Source of the DNA: a bacterium
GTDB taxonomy: Bacteria; Patescibacteria; Paceibacteria; UBA9973; UBA6065
Assembly (NCBI GenBank): GCA_030680695.1
Contig: JAUXUT010000129.1
Location: forward strand, 1 to 5,917
Reading direction: 5' to 3'
Length of the DNA: 5,917 bases
The notes under the pieces are model-generated. The model was not told the origin of the DNA. It searched no databases and was given only the letters and a program-made list of their open reading frames with translations. Position numbers and translations under genes: made by a program. This document shows, piece after piece, positions 1 through 5,832 of this stretch. Numbering within the stretch: the first letter of the stretch is position 1; the number at the start of each line of letters is the position of its first letter.

Positions 1-117
1 AAGCTTGCCTTCGTAAACATAGCTAGTAGAACCTTCGGCAAGAAACCGCTGAATGGATAATCGGCAGCCGTGAAAATTAATTTCCAATCCCGGTGATAAA
101 ACATCGCAGAGTGTCAT
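1..117 (-). CDS. N-terminal fragment of a probable Ser/Thr protein kinase (runs off the window)
   Basis: This is an open frame of 39 codons from ATG at 117 to the window edge, with no stop. Residues 20-35 look like strand 1, the nucleotide loop and strand 2 of a Hanks-type kinase: LSIQRFLAEGSTSYVY fits the pattern [LIV]-G-x-G-x-x-[GS]-x-V-Y. G29, S32, V34 and Y35 are in register, but the first loop glycine is replaced by A27. In this family the loop clamps ATP phosphates and the enzyme phosphorylates Ser/Thr on partner proteins. The catalytic Lys, HRD and DFG motifs would lie outside the window. Only 14 bases separate the start from the stop of the membrane protein upstream, so the two are probably co-transcribed. 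The ribosome site is weak (GGTGG, 124-128). The kinase call rests on one motif, so another P-loop-like strand-turn-strand remains possible. Confidence 0.62.
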   Translation of the reverse strand, partial: MTLCDVLSPGLEINFHGCRLSIQRFLAEGSTSYVYEGKL

Positions 118-131
118 AATGCACCACCGAG

Positions 132-1748
132 TTAAAAGGGATTCCCTATAGGTATATACCTCATTTGAAGTGGACTATCATTGCTGTAGAAAATAGGCAT
201 TTGGGGATATAACTCAACAGAGAATTTGCGTCCGTCAAAATCAGTACATTCCACAATAACGCTGCGGGATTCAGCATAATTCTCATCTCTCTCATCATCG
301 TAGATCCGACGGGTCCTTCCGTTACCATTGCGAATAACAATTTTTTTGAGTCCTAATTGAGGATAATTTCTAAGCTCCTTTTGGCTTATCACACGAAAAT
401 TTTTGCCACTATACAATCCAAATTCGGCAACATACGAGGGACCGTCTTCAAAAACCAGGCCACCGGACACCTTATTTATCCGGATTCTTATCTGGTAAGC
501 AAGAAACAGAATGACTCCGATCGAAATCAGCGCCAGACTCGAAGGCGTTAAGAGCGATGCAATAAAGTTCAATATTGACTCTTTATTGCGGGCTAGAAAC
601 TTTACAAACACGATCATAGCCCAAACGAAGGCGGAGGCAATGATGGACCAGCCGATTATTAAGTATGCATACTTTCTTATTACATCTTTTTTCGTCTCCC
701 GCAACGATCTGGATTTATCGATTCTGTCCTGTTCAGACTCCAGCTCCTTGACGAATTCCGAATCGATCTTATTGAAGACCATTTTGAATAAATCCTTGCG
801 ATATTCCTGGTCCTGATCATCCCTATTTTGATAATACGCAAACCAATCCTCAAGCTCCCTGCCTGATACACCGACGATTCTCATCCGGATCTGGTGCTGC
901 CAATATGTAGGTATGGTCTGGTGGAAGCCCTTGATTGTGTTTTCCAAGTCCGCGGATGGTGATAATACAATCAAGGTAGCGCTAGCTTCGTTGATCTTGT
1001 TCCTTTCTCTATAGGCGTTGGCGGACAGCCAAAGTTCCGCCAAGACCTTCTGCAACCATTCCGTGGATGGATTATGCTCTGCATACTTGATCGCATACAC
1101 CCGATAAATTCTTCGACCTGATAGGCGTTCATTAATACCTTTTTCGTTCACTGATCTGATAATAACATCATAGTTAAACGATTCAAGTTTCCAGTCCACC
1201 AAGATTTGGTAATTATAATTTTGTATATATCTCTCTGAAAATCGTATCAGATCAATCAGGGAATTCCTAGACCCAGTATATTTTGCCAGAATATACTCAA
1301 AATCAACAGGCGGAACGGCCTCTTTGCCCGGAGCATTTTCAAAACTGAAATATACTTTAAGCTCTTGAGCCAGTTGCTCCCTGGTTTCCTTATTCTCTAT
1401 CTTTTCCCATTCCCTCTTTGCTGTCCTAGCTTCCGCATCTTCCTTATCATTGCGCATCTGCTGGCGTTTGTACCAGCCCCAAATCCCTCCGCTCACCACC
1501 ATTGCCCCAACAAAGAAAAGCCCAGCAGCCATATACTGATAATATCGGGCGATCCACAACAGATACGATTGCTGGTAATTCAGGAACTCCTGTCCAATTG
1601 GTGACAGTTTCGAGATTTCCTGCGGGGTTAGAGTAAATGTAAAATTATTTAAAAAGAGAAGGTAAGGCGATATGATTGCAAAGACGATGATGGCTGTCCC
1701 CACTGACACCAAAAATTTATAAATATCGGTGAAATCTATCTTGTTCAT
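132..1748 (-). CDS. Four-TM membrane protein with a central REase-like soluble domain, function unknown
   Basis: I do not recognise this 538-residue protein as a named family. Hydrophobic segments at about 12-34 and 71-92 are followed by a charged, probably coiled-coil stretch (about 94-132). A soluble domain (about 135-345) comes next, then two more membrane segments (about 361-383 and 394-420) and a strand-rich C-terminal domain (425-538). In the soluble domain, YDVIIRS (193-199) followed by YAIKY (218-222), an amphipathic helix (about 230-250) and ATLIVLS (257-263) resemble the layout of PD-(D/E)XK nuclease-like folds. The position two before K221 is Ala rather than Glu/Asp/Gln, so nuclease activity is doubtful; this reading is an inference. 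Start: ATG at 1748 follows CGGAG (1756-1760) at good spacing. It is clearly more AT-rich than the pilus operon. A kinase-like gene begins 14 bases after its stop, which suggests a signalling or stress-sensing unit. Confidence 0.8.
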   Translation of the reverse strand: MNKIDFTDIYKFLVSVGTAIIVFAIISPYLLFLNNFTFTLTPQEISKLSPIGQEFLNYQQSYLLWIARYYQYMAAGLFFVGAMVVSGGIWGWYKRQQMRNDKEDAEARTAKREWEKIENKETREQLAQELKVYFSFENAPGKEAVPPVDFEYILAKYTGSRNSLIDLIRFSERYIQNYNYQILVDWKLESFNYDVIIRSVNEKGINERLSGRRIYRVYAIKYAEHNPSTEWLQKVLAELWLSANAYRERNKINEASATLIVLSPSADLENTIKGFHQTIPTYWQHQIRMRIVGVSGRELEDWFAYYQNRDDQDQEYRKDLFKMVFNKIDSEFVKELESEQDRIDKSRSLRETKKDVIRKYAYLIIGWSIIASAFVWAMIVFVKFLARNKESILNFIASLLTPSSLALISIGVILFLAYQIRIRINKVSGGLVFEDGPSYVAEFGLYSGKNFRVISQKELRNYPQLGLKKIVIRNGNGRTRRIYDDERDENYAESRSVIVECTDFDGRKFSVELYPQMPIFYSNDSPLQMRYIPIGNPF

Positions 1749-1790
1749 TATGTATCTCCGACATGCTAATGCACTTGGATTATTACGTAA

Positions 1791-1796
1791 ATTATA
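1791..1796 (-). promoter_or_regulatory. Candidate -10 box for the membrane protein gene
   Basis: The minus strand reads TATAAT exactly, 43 bases before the ATG at 1748. No good -35 hexamer is seen at 16-19 bases upstream; TTGAAA occurs but only 10 bases away. The surroundings are AT-rich, so a chance match is quite possible. Confidence 0.3.
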
Positions 1797-2081
1797 GTCT
1801 GTTAAATTTCAAAAGCTTTAATACTAAAATATCTACATTCGATTTTATGGGCGCCCTCTTGATAGAGTGATTATAGCACTTTGAAATTGAGTGCAGAAAA
1901 CTTCTGTTTGGGCTACTAGTATTTTATTGAACTATTGCCTTTTTGCAACATGTTGAAGCGTGCATGGCGGTAGCACAGACAATGAACCTAGTAATGCCAA
2001 CGATCCACATGAAGATTGGTAAGTTATTAAGGCTCGTATGTTGAAAGATCGGGTTTTAACTGGATAAGGATTAAAAGAGTA

Positions 2082-2118
2082 GGTGTGCCAACCCTTGGCT
2101 TCAAAAGGCTGACACACC
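2082..2118 (-). terminator. Probable transcription terminator of the flp/tad operon
   Basis: Read on the minus strand, GGTGTGTCAGCC (2118-2107) can pair with GGTTGGCACACC (2093-2082). This gives a 12-bp stem with two G-U wobbles and a 13-base loop. It begins 5 bases after the stop of the last operon gene. The following tract (TACTCTTTTAA) is only moderately T-rich, so termination may be partial. Confidence 0.55.
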
Positions 2119-2123
2119 ATTAA

Positions 2124-3326
2124 TTATTGCCCCGGCCATCCGATCTGGCCCTGTCCTTCACGCACAGCCCAGTAAATGATCCCGCCCCAATTCCAGGAGC
2201 GTTGATAGCGCGGACTATCCACGCGATTGTTATCATCCATACGCCGTATAGTTAGGTTGTTGTCCCAATAGGCATCGGGCGTTCCATCATTATTGATGTC
2301 GGCCATGATCGCCGTAGGCAAGTCTTGAACAGCGGAGGGTGGAATCTCACCGCCACTGGATTGTCGTTTCCATTCATAGCCCACGATTTCCCTATGTCCT
2401 GTTCCGCCTCCACAGTTATAGTTTCCATTACCGCCTGGGCCGGACACACATCCCATTTCTGCCGTGTATTCGAAATAACGCAATTCCCAGAACAACTTAT
2501 AGGGAGCACGTCCATTGCCAACGAACAGGGGAATATCGCCGGGCAATTCATCCAGCCCGCCAACACTGCCGGCCAATGGTCCGCCTCCAACAGCAGGATG
2601 AGAAGGTACTTCCCATTGGATCATGGTGGGATTGCCTGTCCCGCCTTGATTGGTAAGAATCAGGTCTCCAATGTGAGGCAGTGTCACAAACATCGGACCT
2701 GCTGGTCGAAGAGTAAGAATTAAACGTAAGTCCTGCCAGTCGCCTTCCTGTGGATTGCTCGGTGAACCACCGCCATAGGGAATGTAATTCACACCGCCTG
2801 AACCGCTGGACTCGGGTTGACCTCCATTACGAATCGCAGTCGGCCAGCGAACCAGAGTCGCAGGATAGGGACGCACATCGAGATAGATTTCAGGAAAGGT
2901 AACACGCGCGCTCACTTTCCATTCCGTATTTCCACAGGTAATGCCGCCCGCGCTTACTGTGAATGTTGTGCAGGGATGATCGGGTGGCGGTTCTGGTAAT
3001 TCGCACGGCAGGTCATCGACAGCATCCCCTGCGGCCTCAGTCGGCTCGCCAGTGCAGTTATCCACCCACAACGGAAAGGCGGTGCAAGTACTGGTGGCGG
3101 CGTCATATTCGGTCACTTGATAGACCAGATGTTCGCCGGGTGTGCATACGCCTCCCTCGCCATTATCTCCACCGTCATCCCCACCGTCATCGTTCCCGCC
3201 CCCGGTTGTGCAGAAGATACTGCCATCCGGTTGAAAGGAACACGATGGAGCAGATTGAGCCTGGACTGCATTCGGCTGAAACAATAGCAAAGCGATCAGA
3301 ATGAGGAGCAGACTCGCGCGCTTCAT
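2124..3326 (-). CDS. Secreted Cys-rich protein with Asp/Gly linker and calcium-loop-like motif, last gene of the pilus operon
   Basis: A 400-residue protein of no family I can name. Residues 1-23 form a signal peptide (MKR, hydrophobic core, cleavage probably after NAVQA). The mature part starts with a Cys-rich section (C29, 39, 61, 81, 91, 108, 119, 131) interrupted by an Asp/Gly linker at 42-59. A Gly/Pro-rich, strand-rich middle follows (about 135-285), then C293 and C305. Near the C terminus, DINNDGTPD (343-351) matches the D-x-N-x-D-G-x-x-D calcium-loop pattern found in dockerin, thrombospondin-3 and FG-GAP-type repeats. The end (about 376-400) is Trp/Gly-rich. Ten Cys residues would allow five disulfides. 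No transmembrane or sorting anchor is visible beyond the signal peptide. The start overlaps the previous stop as ATGA and has GGAG at 3334-3337. Its place at the end of a pilin operon suggests a pilus-associated adhesin or surface protein, which is inference. Confidence 0.82.
   Translation of the reverse strand: MKRASLLLILIALLLFQPNAVQAQSAPSCSFQPDGSIFCTTGGGNDDGGDDGGDNGEGGVCTPGEHLVYQVTEYDAATSTCTAFPLWVDNCTGEPTEAAGDAVDDLPCELPEPPPDHPCTTFTVSAGGITCGNTEWKVSARVTFPEIYLDVRPYPATLVRWPTAIRNGGQPESSGSGGVNYIPYGGGSPSNPQEGDWQDLRLILTLRPAGPMFVTLPHIGDLILTNQGGTGNPTMIQWEVPSHPAVGGGPLAGSVGGLDELPGDIPLFVGNGRAPYKLFWELRYFEYTAEMGCVSGPGGNGNYNCGGGTGHREIVGYEWKRQSSGGEIPPSAVQDLPTAIMADINNDGTPDAYWDNNLTIRRMDDNNRVDSPRYQRSWNWGGIIYWAVREGQGQIGWPGQ
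3169..3192 (-). repeat. Two tandem 12-bp units encoding Asp-Asp-Gly-Gly
   Basis: On the plus strand CCACCGTCATCC is followed directly by CCACCGTCATCG, differing only in the last base. In the protein read from the minus strand the pair gives two DDGG units inside the Asp/Gly linker. Such short units can change copy number by slippage, which would vary the linker length. Confidence 0.7.
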
Positions 3327-4351
3327 GGCGTTGCTCCATTTGGATCAACGGACAATCCATTGAGAATAGCCTGTTTCTCGTTTTCATCGGTCATGGTCTG
3401 CCAGTTTTCAGGCGGGGGCTGCATGAGCAGGTGATGGGTATTCAGCAACCACTTCGCATCCCACGGATAAGAATCAAACAGCGTGGCAATGGTTAGTCGT
3501 TCATCGGCATTCGCCTGCGGGTCGGTGATTTCCAGTTTTGGATCATCCTGGGTCCCCAGCCAGACCCAATACCCATCGGACAGATAACCGAAAAGCAGGA
3601 ATGAACGCGTGGGCGTGGCGGTTGAAGTATAAGTATGACCGTTCAATGAATAAACAATATGTGTGTTTTCAGCATCCTCCATCACGATACAGATCACCGG
3701 GTAATCGCCGCCCCATATTTCCAGGCGGTTCCCTACAACCGTTGATGTTCGGAAGCAGCCTCGCAAAGCATACGTCACTGCGGCTTCACCATTTTCATTG
3801 AGTCGCCATTCAGTGAAATCTGGATTTGGCGGAATGAAACTGACAGGCACCGTCGCCAGCCCATTTGCGTTTGCAGGGATGGGTACCGTTTTCATTTGTC
3901 TCATCGGCATTTCAGTCAAGCCAAGTTGTTGTGTTGCTTCCGCGCGGCTATATCCTTCCCGCACAGCCAGCGCCCAGGCAATTGTATTTTCAAGACCCTG
4001 ATAGACACAGGCGGGTTGGACGACTTTGTAATTCTCGCTGATATAGGATGGCGTGAGTGACCAGTCTGCAGAGTCGGTTGGACAGCCAGTTGATATTGCA
4101 TCATTCGGTTGTGTGGTTGCTGGTTGATCGGTTTCTATTGTTTCAGTAGCTTGCGTAGTTAATGAAACAGACACCGGCGTGGCTTGCACCCTGCTCATCA
4201 ACAGATACCGATTGAGCCCGGCCATGCCTCCTGCCATCAAAAGCAGTAGCAGGATCAGCCCGGTCATAACCGTGTAGGCGCGAGGTTGCCTCTTCCCAGC
4301 AAGGTCTTTATAGGTCAATCCATCCAGGATTGTTTTCCAAAGTGACTTCAT
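3323..4351 (-). CDS. Single-pass membrane-anchored protein with extracytoplasmic domain, pilus operon, function unknown
   Basis: A 342-residue protein that I cannot assign to a family. A basic cytoplasmic N terminus (1-29) precedes one strong membrane helix (about 30-48) and a Thr/Gln/Pro-rich linker (about 56-86). The outer domain (about 88-342) has four Cys (90, 115, 199, 221), many aromatic residues and likely strands around 190-265. N-in topology follows from the positive residues before the helix. The start at 4351 is chosen because GGAG (4356-4359) sits just upstream; a longer frame from 4426 has no such site and would run deep into the preceding gene. It lies 14 bases after the TadG-like stop, and its own stop overlaps the next start as ATGA. 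It may tether or assemble the secreted protein that follows, but this is inference from order only. Confidence 0.82.
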   Translation of the reverse strand: MKSLWKTILDGLTYKDLAGKRQPRAYTVMTGLILLLLLMAGGMAGLNRYLLMSRVQATPVSVSLTTQATETIETDQPATTQPNDAISTGCPTDSADWSLTPSYISENYKVVQPACVYQGLENTIAWALAVREGYSRAEATQQLGLTEMPMRQMKTVPIPANANGLATVPVSFIPPNPDFTEWRLNENGEAAVTYALRGCFRTSTVVGNRLEIWGGDYPVICIVMEDAENTHIVYSLNGHTYTSTATPTRSFLLFGYLSDGYWVWLGTQDDPKLEITDPQANADERLTIATLFDSYPWDAKWLLNTHHLLMQPPPENWQTMTDENEKQAILNGLSVDPNGATP

Positions 4352-4365
4352 TGTTCTCCAAAAAA

Positions 4366-4782
4366 TTATTGATCGCCCCGCGTGACACCATGCGCCAGAT
4401 ATCCAATGGCGCGCACTGTCACCCATCGGGCAGGTAGTAAATATCCTGCGGAGCGAGTTTGGGCTGTTACAAAACAGGCAGGCCTTCCCTGATGTCTGCC
4501 GCAGGATACCGAGATGAGTTGTGAATAGCCCGGTCGTTGGGCGTTGAAATACATGGCGGCAATGCCATTGCCGCCTGTTGTTGCGGTTATCGTGCCATCT
4601 GGCAAGACTGTGATCTCCTGCGCGCCCGCATGTGCGGCAAGATCTGCGGCGGCCACGGTCTCCATCACGCGCGCATTGGTCACCATGTAGTCCAGAATGC
4701 CCAGAAGGAACAAAGACATCAAGGGCATCAGGATCGCAAACAACAGAATGGACTGACCGCGTTCATTTCGTTTATGTTTCAT
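4366..4782 (-). CDS. TadG-like (Tad_N type) pilus-assembly protein
   Basis: A 138-residue protein with the RGQ-plus-hydrophobic-helix start of TadE/TadG-like proteins: basic residues 1-8, then a helix from S11 to about residue 31, then the Ala-rich run AAADLAAHAGAQ (44-55) seen in TadG N-terminal regions. Unlike the two upstream pseudopilins it has Leu, not Glu, five residues after G9, so cleavage by a prepilin peptidase is doubtful. The outer part has two Cys (94, 103) and strand-like segments. It is much shorter than classical TadG proteins and lacks a von Willebrand A domain. ATG 4782 overlaps the previous stop as ATGA and is well spaced from GGAAGG (4793-4798). ATG 4788 is a possible alternative adding Met-Ala, but the ribosome site would be too close. 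Confidence 0.8.
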   Translation of the reverse strand: MKHKRNERGQSILLFAILMPLMSLFLLGILDYMVTNARVMETVAAADLAAHAGAQEITVLPDGTITATTGGNGIAAMYFNAQRPGYSQLISVSCGRHQGRPACFVTAQTRSAGYLLPARWVTVRAIGYLAHGVTRGDQ

Positions 4783-5210
4783 TGCCATCTTGCCTTCCAG
4801 GTTTCGGAACGCGAAATGAACCACTCGCTATTCCAGCCGCCGGCACCCAGTCCAAGCAATCCATTGAACAAGGTCGGCACTTGAAAGGAAACCAGACAGC
4901 GACCAGGTAGACCGGGACCGCTGGGCGGTGAGACTTGCACTCGATATTGCACACCTGCCGTGGCAGACCAATCGGCGTTCAGTGTTCTCCATGCCACATT
5001 CACTGCGTTGCGTTTCGCCCTGGCTGGATCAGGCGATTGGGATAGGAACTGAGTACAGGCATATGCGGCGGCAGTCGCAGCGGAACGGGCGCGATGTGTT
5101 GGTATCCAAGCCAGCAAGCCAAAGGCCATGAGCACAGCCAATATTGCAAACAGGGCAGTCTCTGCCAATGCCTGGCCGCGTTCCCCTCGACGATGAGGAA
5201 CAGTTTTCAT
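4779..5210 (-). CDS. TadE-like pseudopilin (second copy)
   Basis: A 143-residue protein. RGQALAETALFAILAV at 11-26 gives a type IVb prepilin-like site: cleavage after G12, Glu at +5 (E17), and Thr at +6 instead of the usual Phe/Tyr. A membrane helix spans about 18-36, followed by an Ala-rich helix (about 41-56), as in TadE proteins. TadE-family pseudopilins are processed by the prepilin peptidase and help Flp fibre assembly at the cytoplasmic membrane. There are two Cys (52, 105). The start at 5210 overlaps the previous stop as ATGA and has GGAGG at 5217-5221; an upstream ATG at 5309 in the same frame would overlap tadE by about 100 bases without need. The two TadE-like proteins share the N-terminal pattern but little further sequence by eye, so they are probably distinct minor pilins. 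Confidence 0.82.
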   Translation of the reverse strand: MKTVPHRRGERGQALAETALFAILAVLMAFGLLAWIPTHRARSAATAAAYACTQFLSQSPDPARAKRNAVNVAWRTLNADWSATAGVQYRVQVSPPSGPGLPGRCLVSFQVPTLFNGLLGLGAGGWNSEWFISRSETWKARWQ

Positions 5211-5599
5211 TCGATGCCTCCAGCAGGAGGAGGGCCGGGATAGAAACGCCACAAACGAAAATACGTGGCTGCGCGCTGAGCTTCGATCAGGCGGATGCCG
5301 AATATCCAATCGCGCGAATCCTCCACGGTGATCAACGAACGCACCTGGCGCGCACCATTCTGACTCGCGTTAATGCGGTTTGCCAGATCCGGCCACAAGA
5401 CATTGTCTCTGGCATGCTCTGTTGCAGGAGTGTTATATGATCCAGTGGCGACTCCTGTAATGAACACGCCCCAATCCGTGGAGGCGGAACGAAAGGCATA
5501 GAACGCCGCAAAGGTCATGCCGAACAGGAGCAGAATCAGGACTGGCATAATCAGCGCGAACTCTGCCATCGTCTGTCCCTTTTCTTTCCAGCGGAACAT
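5207..5599 (-). CDS. tadE: TadE-family pseudopilin
   Basis: A 130-residue protein with a clear TadE start. The short basic leader ends KG (7-8) and is followed by QTMAEFALIMPVLILLLFG, giving the G-x4-E-F processing pattern with cleavage after G8 and E13 at +5. The membrane helix is about 14-36. The rest is an exported domain without Cys and ends in a Pro/Gly tail. In Tad systems TadE is a minor pilin-like protein needed for Flp pilus assembly. The ATG directly follows the stop of the pilin gene (TAAATG), with GAGG at 5607-5610 inside the pilin end as ribosome site, so it is probably translated by ribosomes finishing flp. Confidence 0.88.
   Translation of the reverse strand: MFRWKEKGQTMAEFALIMPVLILLLFGMTFAAFYAFRSASTDWGVFITGVATGSYNTPATEHARDNVLWPDLANRINASQNGARQVRSLITVEDSRDWIFGIRLIEAQRAATYFRLWRFYPGPPPAGGIE
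5217..5230 (-). promoter_or_regulatory. Small hairpin covering the ribosome site of the second tadE-like gene
   Basis: On the minus strand CCTCC (5230-5226), loop TGCT, and GGAGG (5221-5217) form a 5-bp GC stem. The GGAGG arm is the ribosome site of the gene starting at 5210. Ribosomes translating the end of tadE would open the stem, so it could make the downstream gene depend on upstream translation. The sequence also encodes the Pro/Gly tail of TadE and may simply reflect that. Confidence 0.4.
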
Positions 5600-5779
5600 T
5601 TATCCGCCTCGCGCCATGCGCAGGGCATCAATGCCCGCCTGGAAGGCCGCAATCAATTCGGTCTTGTATTGGGCGATCACCGCAATTGCGACCACACCCA
5701 CCGCACCCAGAATCAGGGCATACTCTGCAAAGTCCTGACCATCTTCTTCGCGCATAAATCGTTTGAACAACTTGAACAT
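5600..5779 (-). CDS. flp: Flp-type (type IVb) pilin, major fibre subunit
   Basis: A 59-residue protein. The basic leader MFKLFKRFMREEDG is followed by QDFAEYALILGAVGVVAIAV, an exact G-x4-E-Y prepilin site (cleavage after G14, E19 at +5, Y20 at +6) with the hydrophobic helix of Flp pilins (about 20-36). The mature pilin would be about 45 residues, a normal size for the family. The leader is removed by a TadV/CpaA-type peptidase and the subunit polymerises into Tad (tight adherence) pili. A strong ribosome site, AAAAGGAG (5786-5793), lies 6 bases upstream of the ATG. It has no Cys. It is the first gene of the operon visible here and abuts tadE. Confidence 0.92.
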   Translation of the reverse strand: MFKLFKRFMREEDGQDFAEYALILGAVGVVAIAVIAQYKTELIAAFQAGIDALRMARGG

Positions 5780-5785
5780 GTGAAT

Positions 5786-5793
5786 CTCCTTTT
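5786..5793 (-). promoter_or_regulatory. Strong ribosome binding site of flp
   Basis: The minus strand reads AAAAGGAG, 6 bases before the ATG at 5779. It is the best match in the operon, fitting the high yield needed for a fibre subunit. It lies about 11 bases after the palindrome 5805-5832, so folding of the leader could affect access to it. Confidence 0.8.
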
Positions 5794-5804
5794 GAAATAA
5801 AAAA

Positions 5805-5832
5805 TCGGTTGGCAGAAATTTCTGCCAACCGA
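5805..5832 (-). terminator. Perfect 28-bp palindrome with T-run: terminator or attenuator ahead of flp
   Basis: The two 14-base halves are exact reverse complements: TCGGTTGGCAGAAA and TTTCTGCCAACCGA. On the minus strand the stem is followed by TTTTTTATTT, the form of an intrinsic terminator; on the plus strand the following bases are A-rich with no T-run. It ends 25 bases before the flp ATG, which leaves no room for a promoter between it and the gene. Either it ends an upstream transcript and flp relies on read-through, or it is an attenuator or operator in the flp leader. Confidence 0.7.

Larger units (their letters stand above)
1749..2123. other. Intergenic region between the pilus operon and the membrane protein/kinase unit
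   Basis: These 375 bases hold no gene I can support. They contain the probable terminator of the pilus operon (2082-2118), a ribosome site (1756-1760) and a candidate -10 box (1791-1796) for the gene starting at 1748. The part between about 1797 and 2070 is AT-rich. It shows only short frames on either strand and a weak 5-bp stem at 1876-1894. I see no tRNA, insertion-sequence end or repeat array. Confidence 0.6.

Noticed and set aside
511..816. Plus-strand frame of 101 codons antisense to the membrane protein gene
   Set aside because: It lies wholly within a convincing gene on the other strand and shows no domain or good ribosome site.
1876..1894. Inverted repeat GCACT/AGTGC as a terminator
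   Set aside because: Only a 5-bp stem with a 9-base loop and no adjacent T-run on either strand.
1932..2120. Minus-strand frame of 62 codons right after the last pilus operon gene
   Set aside because: No ribosome site, no recognisable protein features, and the probable terminator hairpin lies inside its first codons.
2963..3304. Plus-strand frame of 113 codons rich in Arg and His
   Set aside because: Its Arg/His/Pro-rich make-up is typical of antisense translation of Gly/Asp-rich GC DNA; it overlaps the secreted protein gene.
3323..4426. Longer form of the anchored protein starting at 4426
   Set aside because: The extension overlaps the TadG-like gene and has no clear ribosome site; ATG 4351 has GGAG at good spacing.
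4779..5309. Longer form of the second TadE-like protein starting at 5309
   Set aside because: The extra 33 residues would precede the prepilin leader and overlap tadE by about 100 bases; ATG 5210 has GGAGG and an ATGA overlap.
5628..5828. Minus-strand frame of 66 codons over the flp region
   Set aside because: It is an out-of-frame shadow of flp; its start lies inside the palindrome, while the flp frame has a strong ribosome site and an exact prepilin motif.
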